Assembly: GCF_013868415.1 (NCBI RefSeq) | Contig: NZ_JACEMT010000049.1 | Coordinates: 62,001-126,000 of the forward strand | Length of the DNA stretch: 64,000 nucleotides | Origin: Marinobacterium marinum | Lineage (GTDB): Bacteria; Pseudomonadota; Gammaproteobacteria; Pseudomonadales; Balneatricaceae | Direction of reading: 5' to 3' | In this document: in pieces, positions 1 to 8,859 of the stretch | Numbering within the stretch: the first letter of the stretch is position 1 | Layout of the letters: every line of letters begins with the position of its first letter | Notes under the pieces: model-generated | Told to the model about the DNA's origin: nothing | Databases searched by the model: none | What the model saw: only the letters and a program-made list of their open reading frames with translations | Program-made: the position numbers and the translations under genes

Positions 1-32
1 TCCGAAGGACTCCGACCGAGGCGGATGAGGCG

Positions 33-1007
33 TCAGCCTGCTGCGCGGGTACAGTTGCGGCAGTAGTTGACCTCGATAATGGGGTGGTGCAGGTTTTCAA
101 TCGCGCACAAGCCGGCACGGTATTCTTCTGGCGTCGTATTGCCATGGGTCACCACGGCGGCAACCAGTGTCCATGCTCCCTGCCCGACCGACCAGACATG
201 CAGGTCGACGATGGTGGTATCACCGTGCTTGCACAGTTGTTCGAGTGCTGCATGGCGGATCGTATCGGGGCCCTCCCGATCCAGCAGTACGCCGGAAGTC
301 TGGCGCAGCAGTCCCCAGGACCAGCGCAGAATGATCAACGAAGCGACCAGTGCAATTACCGGATCCAGCCAGGTCCACCCCCACAGCCAGGCAGCGGCCA
401 GGCCGACAATGGCGGCAACGGAGGTGAGGACATCGGCCATGATATGTACCAGAGCGGCACGCAGATTCGAGTCCTCGTGGTGTTCGTGTGCATGTTCGCT
501 GTGGCTATGGCCGTGATGGTGCTCGTGTCGGCCGGATAGCAGCCAGACAGACAGCAGGTTTACTGCCAGGCCAATGATCGCCACGATCATCGCTTCCTGG
601 GGCATCAGTTCGGTTGGCGTCAGTAGTCGATTAATCGACTCGTAAATCAGCCAGAGTGTCGAGACACCCAGCAGCAATGCACTGGTATAGGCGGCCAGGT
701 CGGCAATCTTGCCGCTGCCCAGGCTCAGGCGGCGGTCGTGAGCGTGGCGGCGCGACAGGTAGTAGGCGAGTGCAGCCAGGCCTAATGCCATTGCGTGTCC
801 CGCCATGTGAATACCGTCAGCCAGCAGCGCCATGGAGCCGGTGACAAGGCCGGCGATGACTTCTGCCAGCATGGTGACCAGTGTCAGCAGGGTGACCAGA
901 GTGGCGCGCTGTTCGGCCTTGCGTTTGTGCCCCTGACCGAAGTCGTGCGGATGCTGAAGGCGATCAGCCGTCTGACATTCCAGGGAGGAGGGGGCCTGTT
1001 TGGACAT
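33..1007 (-). CDS. dmeF: Cation diffusion facilitator, DmeF-like divalent metal exporter
   Basis: Inner-membrane proton antiporter expected to export divalent metals (Co, Ni or Zn) from the cytoplasm. The 324-residue protein has the CDF layout: six hydrophobic segments, a metal-site motif LADGIHMAGH around residues 62-71 in TM2, a second HIMAD site in TM5 (about residues 187-191), and a histidine-rich loop (HEHHHGHSHSEHAHEHH, about residues 160-176) before TM5. The N-terminal HPHDFGQGH and the RRHAHD loop are typical of the DmeF branch rather than ZitB. The ATG at 1007 is preceded by GGAG at good spacing. It is a single-gene unit upstream of proS with no visible metalloregulator. The family is sure; the metal is inferred. 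Confidence 0.88.
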   Translation of the reverse strand: MSKQAPSSLECQTADRLQHPHDFGQGHKRKAEQRATLVTLLTLVTMLAEVIAGLVTGSMALLADGIHMAGHAMALGLAALAYYLSRRHAHDRRLSLGSGKIADLAAYTSALLLGVSTLWLIYESINRLLTPTELMPQEAMIVAIIGLAVNLLSVWLLSGRHEHHHGHSHSEHAHEHHEDSNLRAALVHIMADVLTSVAAIVGLAAAWLWGWTWLDPVIALVASLIILRWSWGLLRQTSGVLLDREGPDTIRHAALEQLCKHGDTTIVDLHVWSVGQGAWTLVAAVVTHGNTTPEEYRAGLCAIENLHHPIIEVNYCRNCTRAAG

Positions 1008-1130
1008 AACAACTCCGAAAATCGATTACACAGGTGAAGCTCACGAGTGTATCAGGGATTCGGGTAAAGCGAGAGGCGGTGCGGGGCGGGTGAAGCGGGT
1101 GCCCAAACGTTGGTCGGGCACCCCGAGGAA

Positions 1131-2843
1131 TCAGCTCATCTGGCTACGCAGGAATTCCAGGGCAGTATCGACCGAGATATCCTGTGAGTCGGCATCACGA
1201 CGGCCCTTGTATTCCAGAGTGCCATTCTTCAGACCACGGTCCGAGATCACCAGGCGGTGCGGCAGACCCATCAGCTCCATGTCGGCGAACTTGACGCCCG
1301 GACGCTCCTTGCGGTCATCCAGCAGCACATCAACACCGGCCTTGCGCAGAGCGTCGTACAGCTCGTCAGCCTTGGCGCGAACCTCGTCCGACTTGTCGTA
1401 GTTCAGCGGTACCAGCGCCACGTTGAACGGCGCCAGTGCTTCCGGCCAGATAATGCCGTTGTCGTCGAAGTTCTGCTCGATGGCCGCTGCCACTGCGCGG
1501 GTCACACCAATACCGTAGCAGCCCATGGCCATGACGGCTGCCTTGCCGTTCTCGTCCAGTACGGTGGCATTCATCGCTTCGGAGTACTTGGTGCCGAGCT
1601 GGAAGATATGGCCCACTTCGATACCGCGACGGATCTGGATGTGGCCTTGGCCGCAGGGGCTGGGGTCGCCTTCCACCACGTTACGGATGTCGGCGACTTC
1701 CGGCGTCGGCAGGTCGCGTTCCCAGTTGATGCCGAAGTAGTGCTTGTCATCAATGTTGGCACCGGCAGCGAAATCGGACAGGGTTGCAACGCTGCGGTCA
1801 ATAATGCAGGGAATCGGCAGATTGATCGGACCCAGAGAGCCGGGACCGGCGCCGACGATCTGACGGATCTCTTCGTCGGTGGCGAAACGCAGCGGAACTT
1901 CCACCTGCGGCAGTTTTTCGGCCTTGATTTCGTTCAGCTCGTGATCGCCACGCACCAGCAGGGCAACGAAGTCGGCTTCGATATCTTCGCTGGCGGCGAC
2001 GATCAGCGTCTTGACGGTTTTTTCGATCGGCAGGTTGAACTGTTCAACCAGCTCGGCGATGGTCTTGGCATTCGGGGTGTCGGTCAGACGCATGTCTTCA
2101 CTGGCGGCCTGACGTTCGCCCAGTGCCAGCGCTTCGGCCATTTCCACGTTGGCGGCGTAGTCGCTGCTGTCGGAAAAGGCGATATCGTCCTCACCGGATT
2201 GAGCCAGGACGTGGAACTCATGGGATGACTCACCGCCGATGGAACCGTTGTCCGCCAGTACCGGCCGGAAGTCCAGACCCAGACGGGTGAAAATGTTGGT
2301 GTAGGCCTGGTGCATCACCTTGTAGGTGTCGACCAGAGACTCACTGTTGGTGTGGAAGGAGTACGCGTCTTTCATGATAAATTCACGCGAGCGCATCACA
2401 CCGAAGCGGGGACGGATTTCGTCACGGAACTTGGTCTGAATCTGATAGAAGTTGGCCGGCAGTTGCTTGTAGCTCTTGATTTCACGGCGAACCAGATCGG
2501 TAATCACTTCTTCGTGGGTCGGGCCGACGCAGAACTCACGGCTGTGGCGGTCGTTAACACGCAGCAGCTCGGGACCGTACTGTTCCCAACGACCGGATTC
2601 TTCCCAGAGCTCGGCCGGTTGAATGGCCGGCATCAGCACTTCCTGGCCGCCCGCGGCATCCATCTCCTCACGCACAATGCGCTCGACCTTGCGCAGCGTA
2701 CGCAGGCCCAGTGGCAACCAGCTGTAGAGCCCGGCCGCAACTTTGCGGATCATCCCCGCACGCAGCATGAGCTGATGGCTGATCACCTCGGCATCGGAAG
2801 GAGTCTCTTTCAGGGTTGCAATCAGAAATTGGCTTGCTCGCAT
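1131..2843 (-). CDS. proS: Prolyl-tRNA synthetase
   Basis: Class II aminoacyl-tRNA synthetase that charges tRNA-Pro in the cytoplasm. The 570-residue length is that of the bacterial-type enzyme with an inserted cis-editing domain. The N-terminus [20 protein letters not shown] is highly typical. The catalytic core (motif 2 region [20 protein letters not shown]) is followed by the YbaK-like editing insertion (about residues 225-400), motif 3 (GCYGIGVTR) and the anticodon-binding domain (VALVPLNY to the end). Essential housekeeping gene, transcribed alone; a 75-bp gap separates it from the DUF523 gene on the same strand. Confidence 0.98.
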   Translation of the reverse strand: MRASQFLIATLKETPSDAEVISHQLMLRAGMIRKVAAGLYSWLPLGLRTLRKVERIVREEMDAAGGQEVLMPAIQPAELWEESGRWEQYGPELLRVNDRHSREFCVGPTHEEVITDLVRREIKSYKQLPANFYQIQTKFRDEIRPRFGVMRSREFIMKDAYSFHTNSESLVDTYKVMHQAYTNIFTRLGLDFRPVLADNGSIGGESSHEFHVLAQSGEDDIAFSDSSDYAANVEMAEALALGERQAASEDMRLTDTPNAKTIAELVEQFNLPIEKTVKTLIVAASEDIEADFVALLVRGDHELNEIKAEKLPQVEVPLRFATDEEIRQIVGAGPGSLGPINLPIPCIIDRSVATLSDFAAGANIDDKHYFGINWERDLPTPEVADIRNVVEGDPSPCGQGHIQIRRGIEVGHIFQLGTKYSEAMNATVLDENGKAAVMAMGCYGIGVTRAVAAAIEQNFDDNGIIWPEALAPFNVALVPLNYDKSDEVRAKADELYDALRKAGVDVLLDDRKERPGVKFADMELMGLPHRLVISDRGLKNGTLEYKGRRDADSQDISVDTALEFLRSQMS

Positions 2844-2918
2844 AGAACCAGGGTCCGTCTAATGATGAAAATGGCCCCCATTCTAGGGGGCCGGCGTCAG
2901 GCGAACAAGTGGCCTGTC

Positions 2919-3395
2919 TCAAGCCGCCTTGCAGTACTGGGTGACGAACTCGATCAGTTCGTCGATCTGGTGTTCATTAAATACCGGAATGCCATTCCGC
3001 AACAACTCATCGGCGGCTACGCCGGGTGCGGTTGTCAGGGTGCCGGAAAAACTGCCGTCATAGATTTCCTGGTTGCCACAGGACGGGCTGCGAGCTTTCA
3101 TCAGGGCACAGCAGCAGTCATGGTCGCGAGCCAGTTCCAGTGTCTGTTCGGCCCCGCTCAGGAACTCCGGGGTCACGTCGTCATCGGCGTCGGTGGTGAT
3201 CAAAATGGGAAATCGAGTCTGGATTTCGGCGGGGGCCCTGGGAGTGGGCAGGCCTCCGAGTGTTTCGGGGCAGGCGGCGACCAATCGTCCCTGTTGGTGC
3301 CAGCGTTCAAGAACCGGGTGGTTGAGCAGATTGTCGCGCCCGTCATAACGCACTTTAGCACCCATAAGGCAGGCGCTGACCAATACTTTAGCCAT
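2919..3395 (-). CDS. DUF523 family protein (YbbK-like)
   Basis: A 158-residue cytoplasmic protein of the DUF523 family, with the usual N-terminus KVLVSACLMGAKVRYDG, a central CPE motif (VAACPETLGGLPTPR) and a later SPSCG motif. These conserved cysteines suggest a metal, Fe-S or sulfur-transfer site. Biochemical function is unknown; proteins of this family are often small stand-alone genes, as here. The ATG at 3395 is the family start. It is upstream of proS on the same strand and could be co-transcribed with it. Confidence 0.85.
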   Translation of the reverse strand: MAKVLVSACLMGAKVRYDGRDNLLNHPVLERWHQQGRLVAACPETLGGLPTPRAPAEIQTRFPILITTDADDDVTPEFLSGAEQTLELARDHDCCCALMKARSPSCGNQEIYDGSFSGTLTTAPGVAADELLRNGIPVFNEHQIDELIEFVTQYCKAA

Positions 3396-3494
3396 GATGT
3401 ACTCTTGCAGTGTTACGATTGTTGTTATTTTAGCGTGCGTATCTTACGGCAGTGTTGCGTTGGCGCAATACAACCAAAGTCAGGCCCTGTGGCG

Positions 3495-3570
3495 TTTCGG
3501 GTAACGAAAACAGCCGACAAGGTTTACGTAAACGGCAAGCGACTATATATTCGGGATATCCCTTAAGGGA
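3495..3570. promoter_or_regulatory. Cluster of palindromes upstream of the acyl-CoA synthetase operon
   Basis: Four inverted repeats lie within 76 bp: TTTCG-N5-CGAAA (3495-3509), the perfect palindrome GTTTACGTAAAC (3522-3533), GGGATATCCC (3553-3562) and TCCCTTAAGGGA (3559-3570). They sit 50-130 bp before the ATG of the first acyl-CoA synthetase, where a repressor of the TetR, MerR or GntR type controlling acid catabolism would be expected. The palindromes are directly visible; the regulator is not identified. Confidence 0.45.
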
Positions 3571-3621
3571 AAGCATAGCGTCTCAATTCCAATAATAAAG
3601 ATAAAAAGAGGGAAGAGCCCC

Positions 3622-5262
3622 ATGAACAAACAGGCTTATCAGCCGTTCCATGATGAGTTTGATGTTGAACGGCTGGCCCGGGACGTACTGACGGGGGACC
3701 TGTCCGTTGGCATCAATGTGTGTCAAGAAGTCTGTGATCAGTGGGCGTCCGATCCGGAACGTATAGCACTCAGATACGAAGGCGTGGAGCGGGAGCCGGA
3801 AAGCTGGAGCTTCGCACGTCTGCAACGAGCCGCCGCGCGCTTTGCCAACCTGCTCACGCAGCAAGGTGTGGGCAAGGGGGATCGGGTTGCCGGGTTATTG
3901 CCCCGTACGCCTGAATTGCTGGTGGTAATACTGGGCACCTTGCGAGCCGGTGCCGTGTACCAGCCGCTGTTTACCGCTTTCGGACTGGGAGCAATCGAAT
4001 ACCGATTGGACAAGGCTGACACCCGGCTGGTGGTTACGGATGATCAGAACCGCTTCAAGCTGGATGGCGTGCAGTGCTGTCCCCCCATTGTGCGTGTATC
4101 AGCGGAAGACGATCATCAGGATCTGGATTACCACCAGCAGATGCAGGCCCAGTCGGATCGCTTCGAGCCGGTGCTGGTACAGGCCGACGACCCTATTTTG
4201 CAGATGTTCACGTCCGGTACCGTTGGCAAGTCCAAGGGGGTCGCCGTTCCGGCACGTGCCCTGCTTTCCTTCTACGTCTATATGCGCTACGCCATTGATC
4301 TGCAGCCTGAGGATCGTTACTGGAATGTGGCTGATCCGGGTTGGGCCTATGGACTCTACTATGCCGTACTGGGCCCGTTGCTGTTGGGGGCGACAACGCA
4401 TTTCAACGAAAATGGTTTCACTCCGGACAGTACCTACGCAATGATTCGGCGCTACCGAATTACCAATTTGGCCGCAGCACCGAGCGCCTATCGTCTGTTG
4501 ATGGCGTACGACCAGCAGCCGGGGGGCGATGAGCACCTGGGACTCAGGGTGGCCAGCAGTGGCGGGGAACCGCTCAACCCGGAGGTCATCAACTGGGTTG
4601 GACGGCGTCTGGGATGTCCGGTCATGGATCATTATGGACAGACCGAAACCGGCATGACCTGCTGCAACCACCATGCCTTGTCACACCCGGTCCGAGCAGG
4701 ATCGATGGGTTTTTCGTTACCAGGCCATCGCGTTGTAGCGTTGGATGGCGACTTCCGAGAAGTAGCGGCCGGTGAAACGGGGCAGTTGGCTGTTGATGTC
4801 AAACGTTCGCCGTTGTTCTTCTTTCAGGGATATACCTGGGGTGAAAACAATCCTTTTCATGACCGTTACTACCTGACCGGGGATGTGGTGATCAGCCATG
4901 GCGACGGCAGCTTTTCATTTACCGGTCGAGATGACGATATTATCACCACCTCCGGTTATCGGGTTGGACCGGCCGATGTGGAAAGTACCTTGCTGGAGCA
5001 TCCGGCGGTGGCGGAATCCGGTGTGGTTGGCAAGCCTGATAGCGCTCGAGGGTCAGCGATCAAGGCCTATGTCGTGGTCAAGCCCGGCTTTGAAGCCGAT
5101 GAAAATATGGCCGATGAACTCAAGGAGTTGGTGCGTAATCGTCTGTCGACACACGCCTTTCCGCGCGAGATCGAATTTGTACCGGTGTTGCCCAAAACCC
5201 CGAGCGGAAAGATTCAGCGTTTTGTGCTGCGCAACCGGGCGCGCGAAGAAGCGGATCAATAG
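3622..5262 (+). CDS. AMP-forming acyl-CoA synthetase (medium-chain/aryl type)
   Basis: ANL-superfamily ligase that activates a carboxylic acid to its CoA thioester via an acyl-adenylate. In the 546 residues, the P-loop TSGTVGKSKG lies at about 197-206, the adenylate motif DHYGQTE near 337, the hinge TGRDDDIITTSGYR near 437 and the C-terminal catalytic lysine in PSGKIQR at K530. Overall it resembles the AcsM/benzoate-CoA ligase branch rather than AlkK. GGAAGAG precedes the ATG at 3622. It is the first gene of an operon with a thioesterase (27-bp gap) and an alpha/beta hydrolase, which suggests import or hydrolysis of an ester followed by activation of the released acid. Substrate not determinable from sequence. 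Confidence 0.88.
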   Translation: MNKQAYQPFHDEFDVERLARDVLTGDLSVGINVCQEVCDQWASDPERIALRYEGVEREPESWSFARLQRAAARFANLLTQQGVGKGDRVAGLLPRTPELLVVILGTLRAGAVYQPLFTAFGLGAIEYRLDKADTRLVVTDDQNRFKLDGVQCCPPIVRVSAEDDHQDLDYHQQMQAQSDRFEPVLVQADDPILQMFTSGTVGKSKGVAVPARALLSFYVYMRYAIDLQPEDRYWNVADPGWAYGLYYAVLGPLLLGATTHFNENGFTPDSTYAMIRRYRITNLAAAPSAYRLLMAYDQQPGGDEHLGLRVASSGGEPLNPEVINWVGRRLGCPVMDHYGQTETGMTCCNHHALSHPVRAGSMGFSLPGHRVVALDGDFREVAAGETGQLAVDVKRSPLFFFQGYTWGENNPFHDRYYLTGDVVISHGDGSFSFTGRDDDIITTSGYRVGPADVESTLLEHPAVAESGVVGKPDSARGSAIKAYVVVKPGFEADENMADELKELVRNRLSTHAFPREIEFVPVLPKTPSGKIQRFVLRNRAREEADQ

Positions 5263-5289
5263 GTGTGGTTTGAGGCAGAAGGGGGAACA

Positions 5290-5730
5290 ATGAATAACAA
5301 GGAATCAACGATGCAGGCCATGAATTTGGAGGAGCTGCAGCTGTTTCTGCAGGATCATTTCCCACAGGGAGAGCAGTATGGACAGCTTGAACGTCTGGGG
5401 GATGGTTGGGCCGAAATGCGCTTGTCGGTTGGCGATGATCACTTGCGACCGGGTGGCACTGTTTCAGGACCGACCATGATGGGGCTGGCAGATGTGGCGC
5501 TGTATGCCGCGCTGCTGAGCCGAATCGGCCCGGTGGCGCTGGCGGTGACCACCAACCTCAATATCAATTTCCTGCGCAAACCTAGACCGGATGCGGATCT
5601 GCTGGCGCGAGCGGAAATGCTCAAGGTCGGCAAGCGCCTTGGTGTGGGTGAGGTCTATGTGCGTTCGGATGGCGATCAGGCGCCGGTAGCCCATGCAACC
5701 ATTACATATTCGATTCCGGAGGAAGCATGA
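5290..5730 (+). CDS. PaaI-type hotdog thioesterase
   Basis: Cytoplasmic acyl-CoA thioesterase of the hotdog fold, 146 residues from the ATG at 5290, which follows a strong AGAAGGGGG ribosome-binding site; a GTG at 5263 directly after the previous stop lacks one. The PaaI/YdiI-type core is visible as RPGGTVSGPTMMGLADVALY followed by VTTNLNINFLRKP. It probably recycles CoA from dead-end thioesters made by the preceding ligase. The stop codon overlaps the next gene by 4 bp (ATGA), indicating translational coupling. Confidence 0.86.
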   Translation: MNNKESTMQAMNLEELQLFLQDHFPQGEQYGQLERLGDGWAEMRLSVGDDHLRPGGTVSGPTMMGLADVALYAALLSRIGPVALAVTTNLNINFLRKPRPDADLLARAEMLKVGKRLGVGEVYVRSDGDQAPVAHATITYSIPEEA

Positions 5731-6551
5731 GCGGTATTGAGTGGCAGGACGAGCAGGTCCGCTTGCATGATGATGTCTGTCTGCAACTGCGCTGGGGACG
5801 TCAGCCATCGGGACAAGGCAAGCCGGTTATTCTGTTGCTGCATGAGGCGCTGGGCTGCATCGACATGTGGAAACGTTTTCCGGAGCTGCTGGCACAGGCA
5901 ACCGGACTGAATGTTCTGATCTTTGAGCGTCGCGGCTATGGGCGTTCGACAGCCATTACCTTGCCTCGGCCAGATGATTACCTGCTGGACGAAGGGGAGG
6001 TCTGGCTGCCGCGGCTACTGGATCAACTGGAACTGGAGCAGGTCATACTTTTCGGTCACAGCGATGGCGGCTCCATTGCCCAGATCGGTGCGGCCAGTTG
6101 CCCTGATCAGGTGGTTGCGATGATCACCCTCGCGGCGCATATCTACGTTGACCATTTAACCCTGGACGGCATTCGGGAGGCGGCGGAGCGCTACCGTACC
6201 ACTGACCTGCCGGAGCGTCTGGCGCGTTACCATGGCGAGCGTACGGACCTTATTTTTCGCGCCTGGTCGGAAACCTGGCTGCGTCCGTCCTGTTACGAGA
6301 ATCTGGACCTGAAACCGCAGCTTTCACGGATTCGCTGCCCGGCCCTGATCATGCAGGGGGATCGGGATGAATATGGCGTGCCCGAACAGGTAACGGATGC
6401 CTGTGCCGTGATCGGAGACCACGCCGAGGCCTGTTTCATCGATGACTGCGGACATGTGCCGCATCTGGAAAAACCGCAGGAGGTGTTGGCGCAGACCGTC
6501 GACTTTCTGCGCCGTGTTCGATTGATGGCGGCGGATCAGCCTGCCAGTTGA
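5727..6551 (+). CDS. Alpha/beta hydrolase
   Basis: Serine hydrolase of 274 residues with the alpha/beta-hydrolase fold: oxyanion region LLHEALGCID, nucleophile elbow GHSDGGS, and a late acid/histidine pair (QGDRDEYG and DCGHVPHLEKP). No signal peptide is seen, so it is probably cytoplasmic. It overlaps the thioesterase by 4 bp and ends the three-gene operon, so it likely hydrolyses an ester or lactone that feeds the acyl-CoA synthetase. Its last 16 bp overlap the 3' end of the convergent response-regulator gene. Confidence 0.87.
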   Translation: MSGIEWQDEQVRLHDDVCLQLRWGRQPSGQGKPVILLLHEALGCIDMWKRFPELLAQATGLNVLIFERRGYGRSTAITLPRPDDYLLDEGEVWLPRLLDQLELEQVILFGHSDGGSIAQIGAASCPDQVVAMITLAAHIYVDHLTLDGIREAAERYRTTDLPERLARYHGERTDLIFRAWSETWLRPSCYENLDLKPQLSRIRCPALIMQGDRDEYGVPEQVTDACAVIGDHAEACFIDDCGHVPHLEKPQEVLAQTVDFLRRVRLMAADQPAS

Positions 6552-7144
6552 TGCTGCATTTGCACCAGTTGGGCCAGGCTTTCCGCGCGCATTTTGCCCA
6601 TAACCCGTGAACGGTGGACTTCCACCGTTTTCGGGCTGATGCCCAGCGTTTCGGCAATTTCACGGTTGGAGTTGCCGGTGACCACCAGATCCATGACCTC
6701 GCGCTCGCGTCGGCTGAGCGTGTTGTACAGCTCGCGCAGTTCGCGCTCGATATTCTGCTGACTGAAACGCAGCTCCGCTTCCTGCATGGCGCGTTCGACC
6801 AGCTTCAACAACACATCGTCATCAAAGGGCTTTTCCAGAAAATCCAGCGCACCGTTTTTCATGGCCGTAACGGCCATGGGCACATCACCGTGCCCGGTCA
6901 GGATGATCACCGGAAGGCGAATATCACGCTCCTGCATGATCTGTTGCAGTGCCAACCCGTTGATCTCCGGCATGCGAACATCCAGCAGCATGCAGCCCGG
7001 GCGCTGATCGTAAGCATCCAGAAAGTCCTGTGCGGATGCATGGCTTTCTATTGTGTAGGGAGTGGGCTCCAGCAGCCACTGAACCGATTCGCGAAAGTCG
7101 GCGTCGTCGTCGATGATGAAAACCGTTGTGTTACTGATACTCAT
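6536..7144 (-). CDS. FixJ/NarL-type response regulator
   Basis: Two-component DNA-binding regulator, 202 residues. The receiver domain (about 7-120) has acidic residues IDDDAD, the phosphoacceptor D55 in LLDVRMPE and K in LEKPFDD. The C-terminal LuxR helix-turn-helix (about 140-195) reads LSRREREVMDLVVTGNSN followed by REIAETLGISPKTVEVHRSR. It overlaps the upstream histidine kinase by 4 bp (ATGA), so the two are a coupled pair. The flanking acyl-CoA synthetase genes suggest, but do not prove, that it controls carboxylic-acid catabolism, as FixJ-like regulators such as ErdR do in pseudomonads. Confidence 0.92.
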   Translation of the reverse strand: MSISNTTVFIIDDDADFRESVQWLLEPTPYTIESHASAQDFLDAYDQRPGCMLLDVRMPEINGLALQQIMQERDIRLPVIILTGHGDVPMAVTAMKNGALDFLEKPFDDDVLLKLVERAMQEAELRFSQQNIERELRELYNTLSRREREVMDLVVTGNSNREIAETLGISPKTVEVHRSRVMGKMRAESLAQLVQMQHQLAG

Positions 7145-8658
7145 GCCTGCCCCTTGAGCGGGAGTTGAAAATGGAAAGACGTACCTTTCTGGCCGTCGCT
7201 CTCAACCCAGAGGCGGCCGGAATGGCTTTCTATAATTGTATGCGAAATCGACAGCCCCATTCCCAGGCCATTTTCCTTGGTGGTGGAAAAGGGCTCAAAC
7301 AGCGTCTTCAATTGTGCCTGATCGATGCCCGGTCCCTGGTCCGACACGCTAACCTGTAGCCGTCGGCCCTCGATTCGGGTGCGAATCTTAACCGGTCGAG
7401 GGCGCAGGGGATACTCGTTGTAGGCTTCGATCGCATTACGGAGCAGGTTCAGCAGAACCTGCTCGATCTGCAGACGGTCGGCTTCAATCACCGGGTTCTG
7501 CTCGTCAAGATCGAATTCGAAACGGATATCGTGATCAATCGCTTCCTGATTGAGGAAACGGGTTACCTCGACACAGGTATCGTTGATAGGAAAGCTGATG
7601 CGCTGAAACTCGGTATGGCGCACAAAGCGGCGCATGCGCTTGATGATCTCGGAAGCACGCCGTGCCTGCGTTGAAATCAGTTCCATGGCGCGTGTGACCT
7701 GACCGATTTCGGTGATCCGGCCTTCCTCCAGTCGACGGAAGGTGCCATTGCAATAATTGATAATGGTCGCCAATGGCTGGTTGACCTCGTGGGCCAGTTC
7801 TGTGGCCATTTCGCCGACCGACAACAGGCGTGACATATGGGCCATTTCCAGCTGCTGGCGTTTGGCCTTTTCCTCGGCCTGCCGTTTCAGCGTTATATCG
7901 CGTGCAATGATCGAGTAGTACTCCACCTGCATGTTTTCCGCCCGATTGCGGTGGGCGATGATTTCGCGGATTTCGGCGATGCGACCGGGATTACCGGCCG
8001 GGTACAGCGGAATGCTGCCATACCAGGTGCCGTACAACGCCGCATGCTGCAGGGCCGGTTCGACCAGGGTGTGCAGGATATCCTGTGGGAACATCTGATT
8101 CAGATAGAACACCGCCAGGTTTTCCCGTTCGGCACCGAAGGTGCGATAGGCCGTCTCGTTCATGTAGGTCAGTTGCAGCGTACGGTGATTGCAGAACAGG
8201 ATCAGGTCGGACGAAGCCTCCACGACCCGGGCCAACCGGCGGGTGGCCTGCTGGGCCAATTCACGCTCGGTAACATCGCGCGAGACACAGATGATCTCCA
8301 GTGGCTTGCCGTGTTCATCCCGGATGGTGCGGCTGGTGGTTTCCAGCCAGATATAATGACCGTCACGATGCTGAAAACGGTAAATATTGGTGTACATGCC
8401 GCGGCGGTAACGGACCGACTCCGCTCGCTTGATCAGGTTATCGGCATCATCGGGATGGAAAAGGTCATAGCCGGGGGTGCCGATGATCTCTTCGGGGCGG
8501 TAGCCCAGCACCCGCTCAATAGCCGGGTTTACATCAATAAATGTCCACTCGGGCGTTGGCGTGTGCCGCGAAATCATGTCGGTGGACTGCTCTGCCAGCA
8601 GGCGGTATCGATCGGCCTCTTCCAGGCAGCGCTTCAATTCCTGCTCCAGTGGTTGCAT
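7141..8658 (-). CDS. Soluble PAS-PAS sensor histidine kinase
   Basis: Sensor kinase of the partner response regulator. I start it at the ATG at 8658 (RBS AAAGGAAAGGG), giving 505 residues; the open frame continues to 9213, but that part runs antisense into the next gene and does not look like protein. There are two PAS domains (about 15-135 and 140-258), then the DHp helix with phosphoacceptor H290 in ELAHEVNQPLATI, and a HATPase with N-box LLNLLRNAIEA, G1 VSDQGPGID and G2 ENGLGMGLSIS. No membrane segment is visible, so it probably senses a cytoplasmic cue such as a metabolite or redox state through PAS. Confidence 0.9.
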   Translation of the reverse strand: MQPLEQELKRCLEEADRYRLLAEQSTDMISRHTPTPEWTFIDVNPAIERVLGYRPEEIIGTPGYDLFHPDDADNLIKRAESVRYRRGMYTNIYRFQHRDGHYIWLETTSRTIRDEHGKPLEIICVSRDVTERELAQQATRRLARVVEASSDLILFCNHRTLQLTYMNETAYRTFGAERENLAVFYLNQMFPQDILHTLVEPALQHAALYGTWYGSIPLYPAGNPGRIAEIREIIAHRNRAENMQVEYYSIIARDITLKRQAEEKAKRQQLEMAHMSRLLSVGEMATELAHEVNQPLATIINYCNGTFRRLEEGRITEIGQVTRAMELISTQARRASEIIKRMRRFVRHTEFQRISFPINDTCVEVTRFLNQEAIDHDIRFEFDLDEQNPVIEADRLQIEQVLLNLLRNAIEAYNEYPLRPRPVKIRTRIEGRRLQVSVSDQGPGIDQAQLKTLFEPFSTTKENGLGMGLSISHTIIESHSGRLWVESDGQKGTSFHFQLPLKGQA

Positions 8659-8859
8659 ACCCTTTCCTTTGTCGCAGCGTCTGTTTGCCTGCACGTTACA
8701 GGTGGCATCAGGCGGGGTCTGAAGGCCGTGATTGGCGCTAATGGTATGACGATTGGGGCCTATTGTGTAATAAGGGAAAATACGTATGATTGAGGGAGTG
8801 GATGGAATCAAATCAACCGAGGATGGCTCCCCCTTTTTGCCGGTGGAGAGGAATAAATA

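Noticed and set aside
1257-2228. A 323-codon plus-strand frame opposite proS
   Set aside because: Antisense to a clear prolyl-tRNA synthetase; composition is that of a shadow frame.
6536-6551. 16-bp overlap of convergent stop regions, repeated at 16984-16999
   Set aside because: Two convergent gene pairs each overlap by 16 bp. The match in length is curious, but the sequences differ and such overlaps are common in compact genomes.
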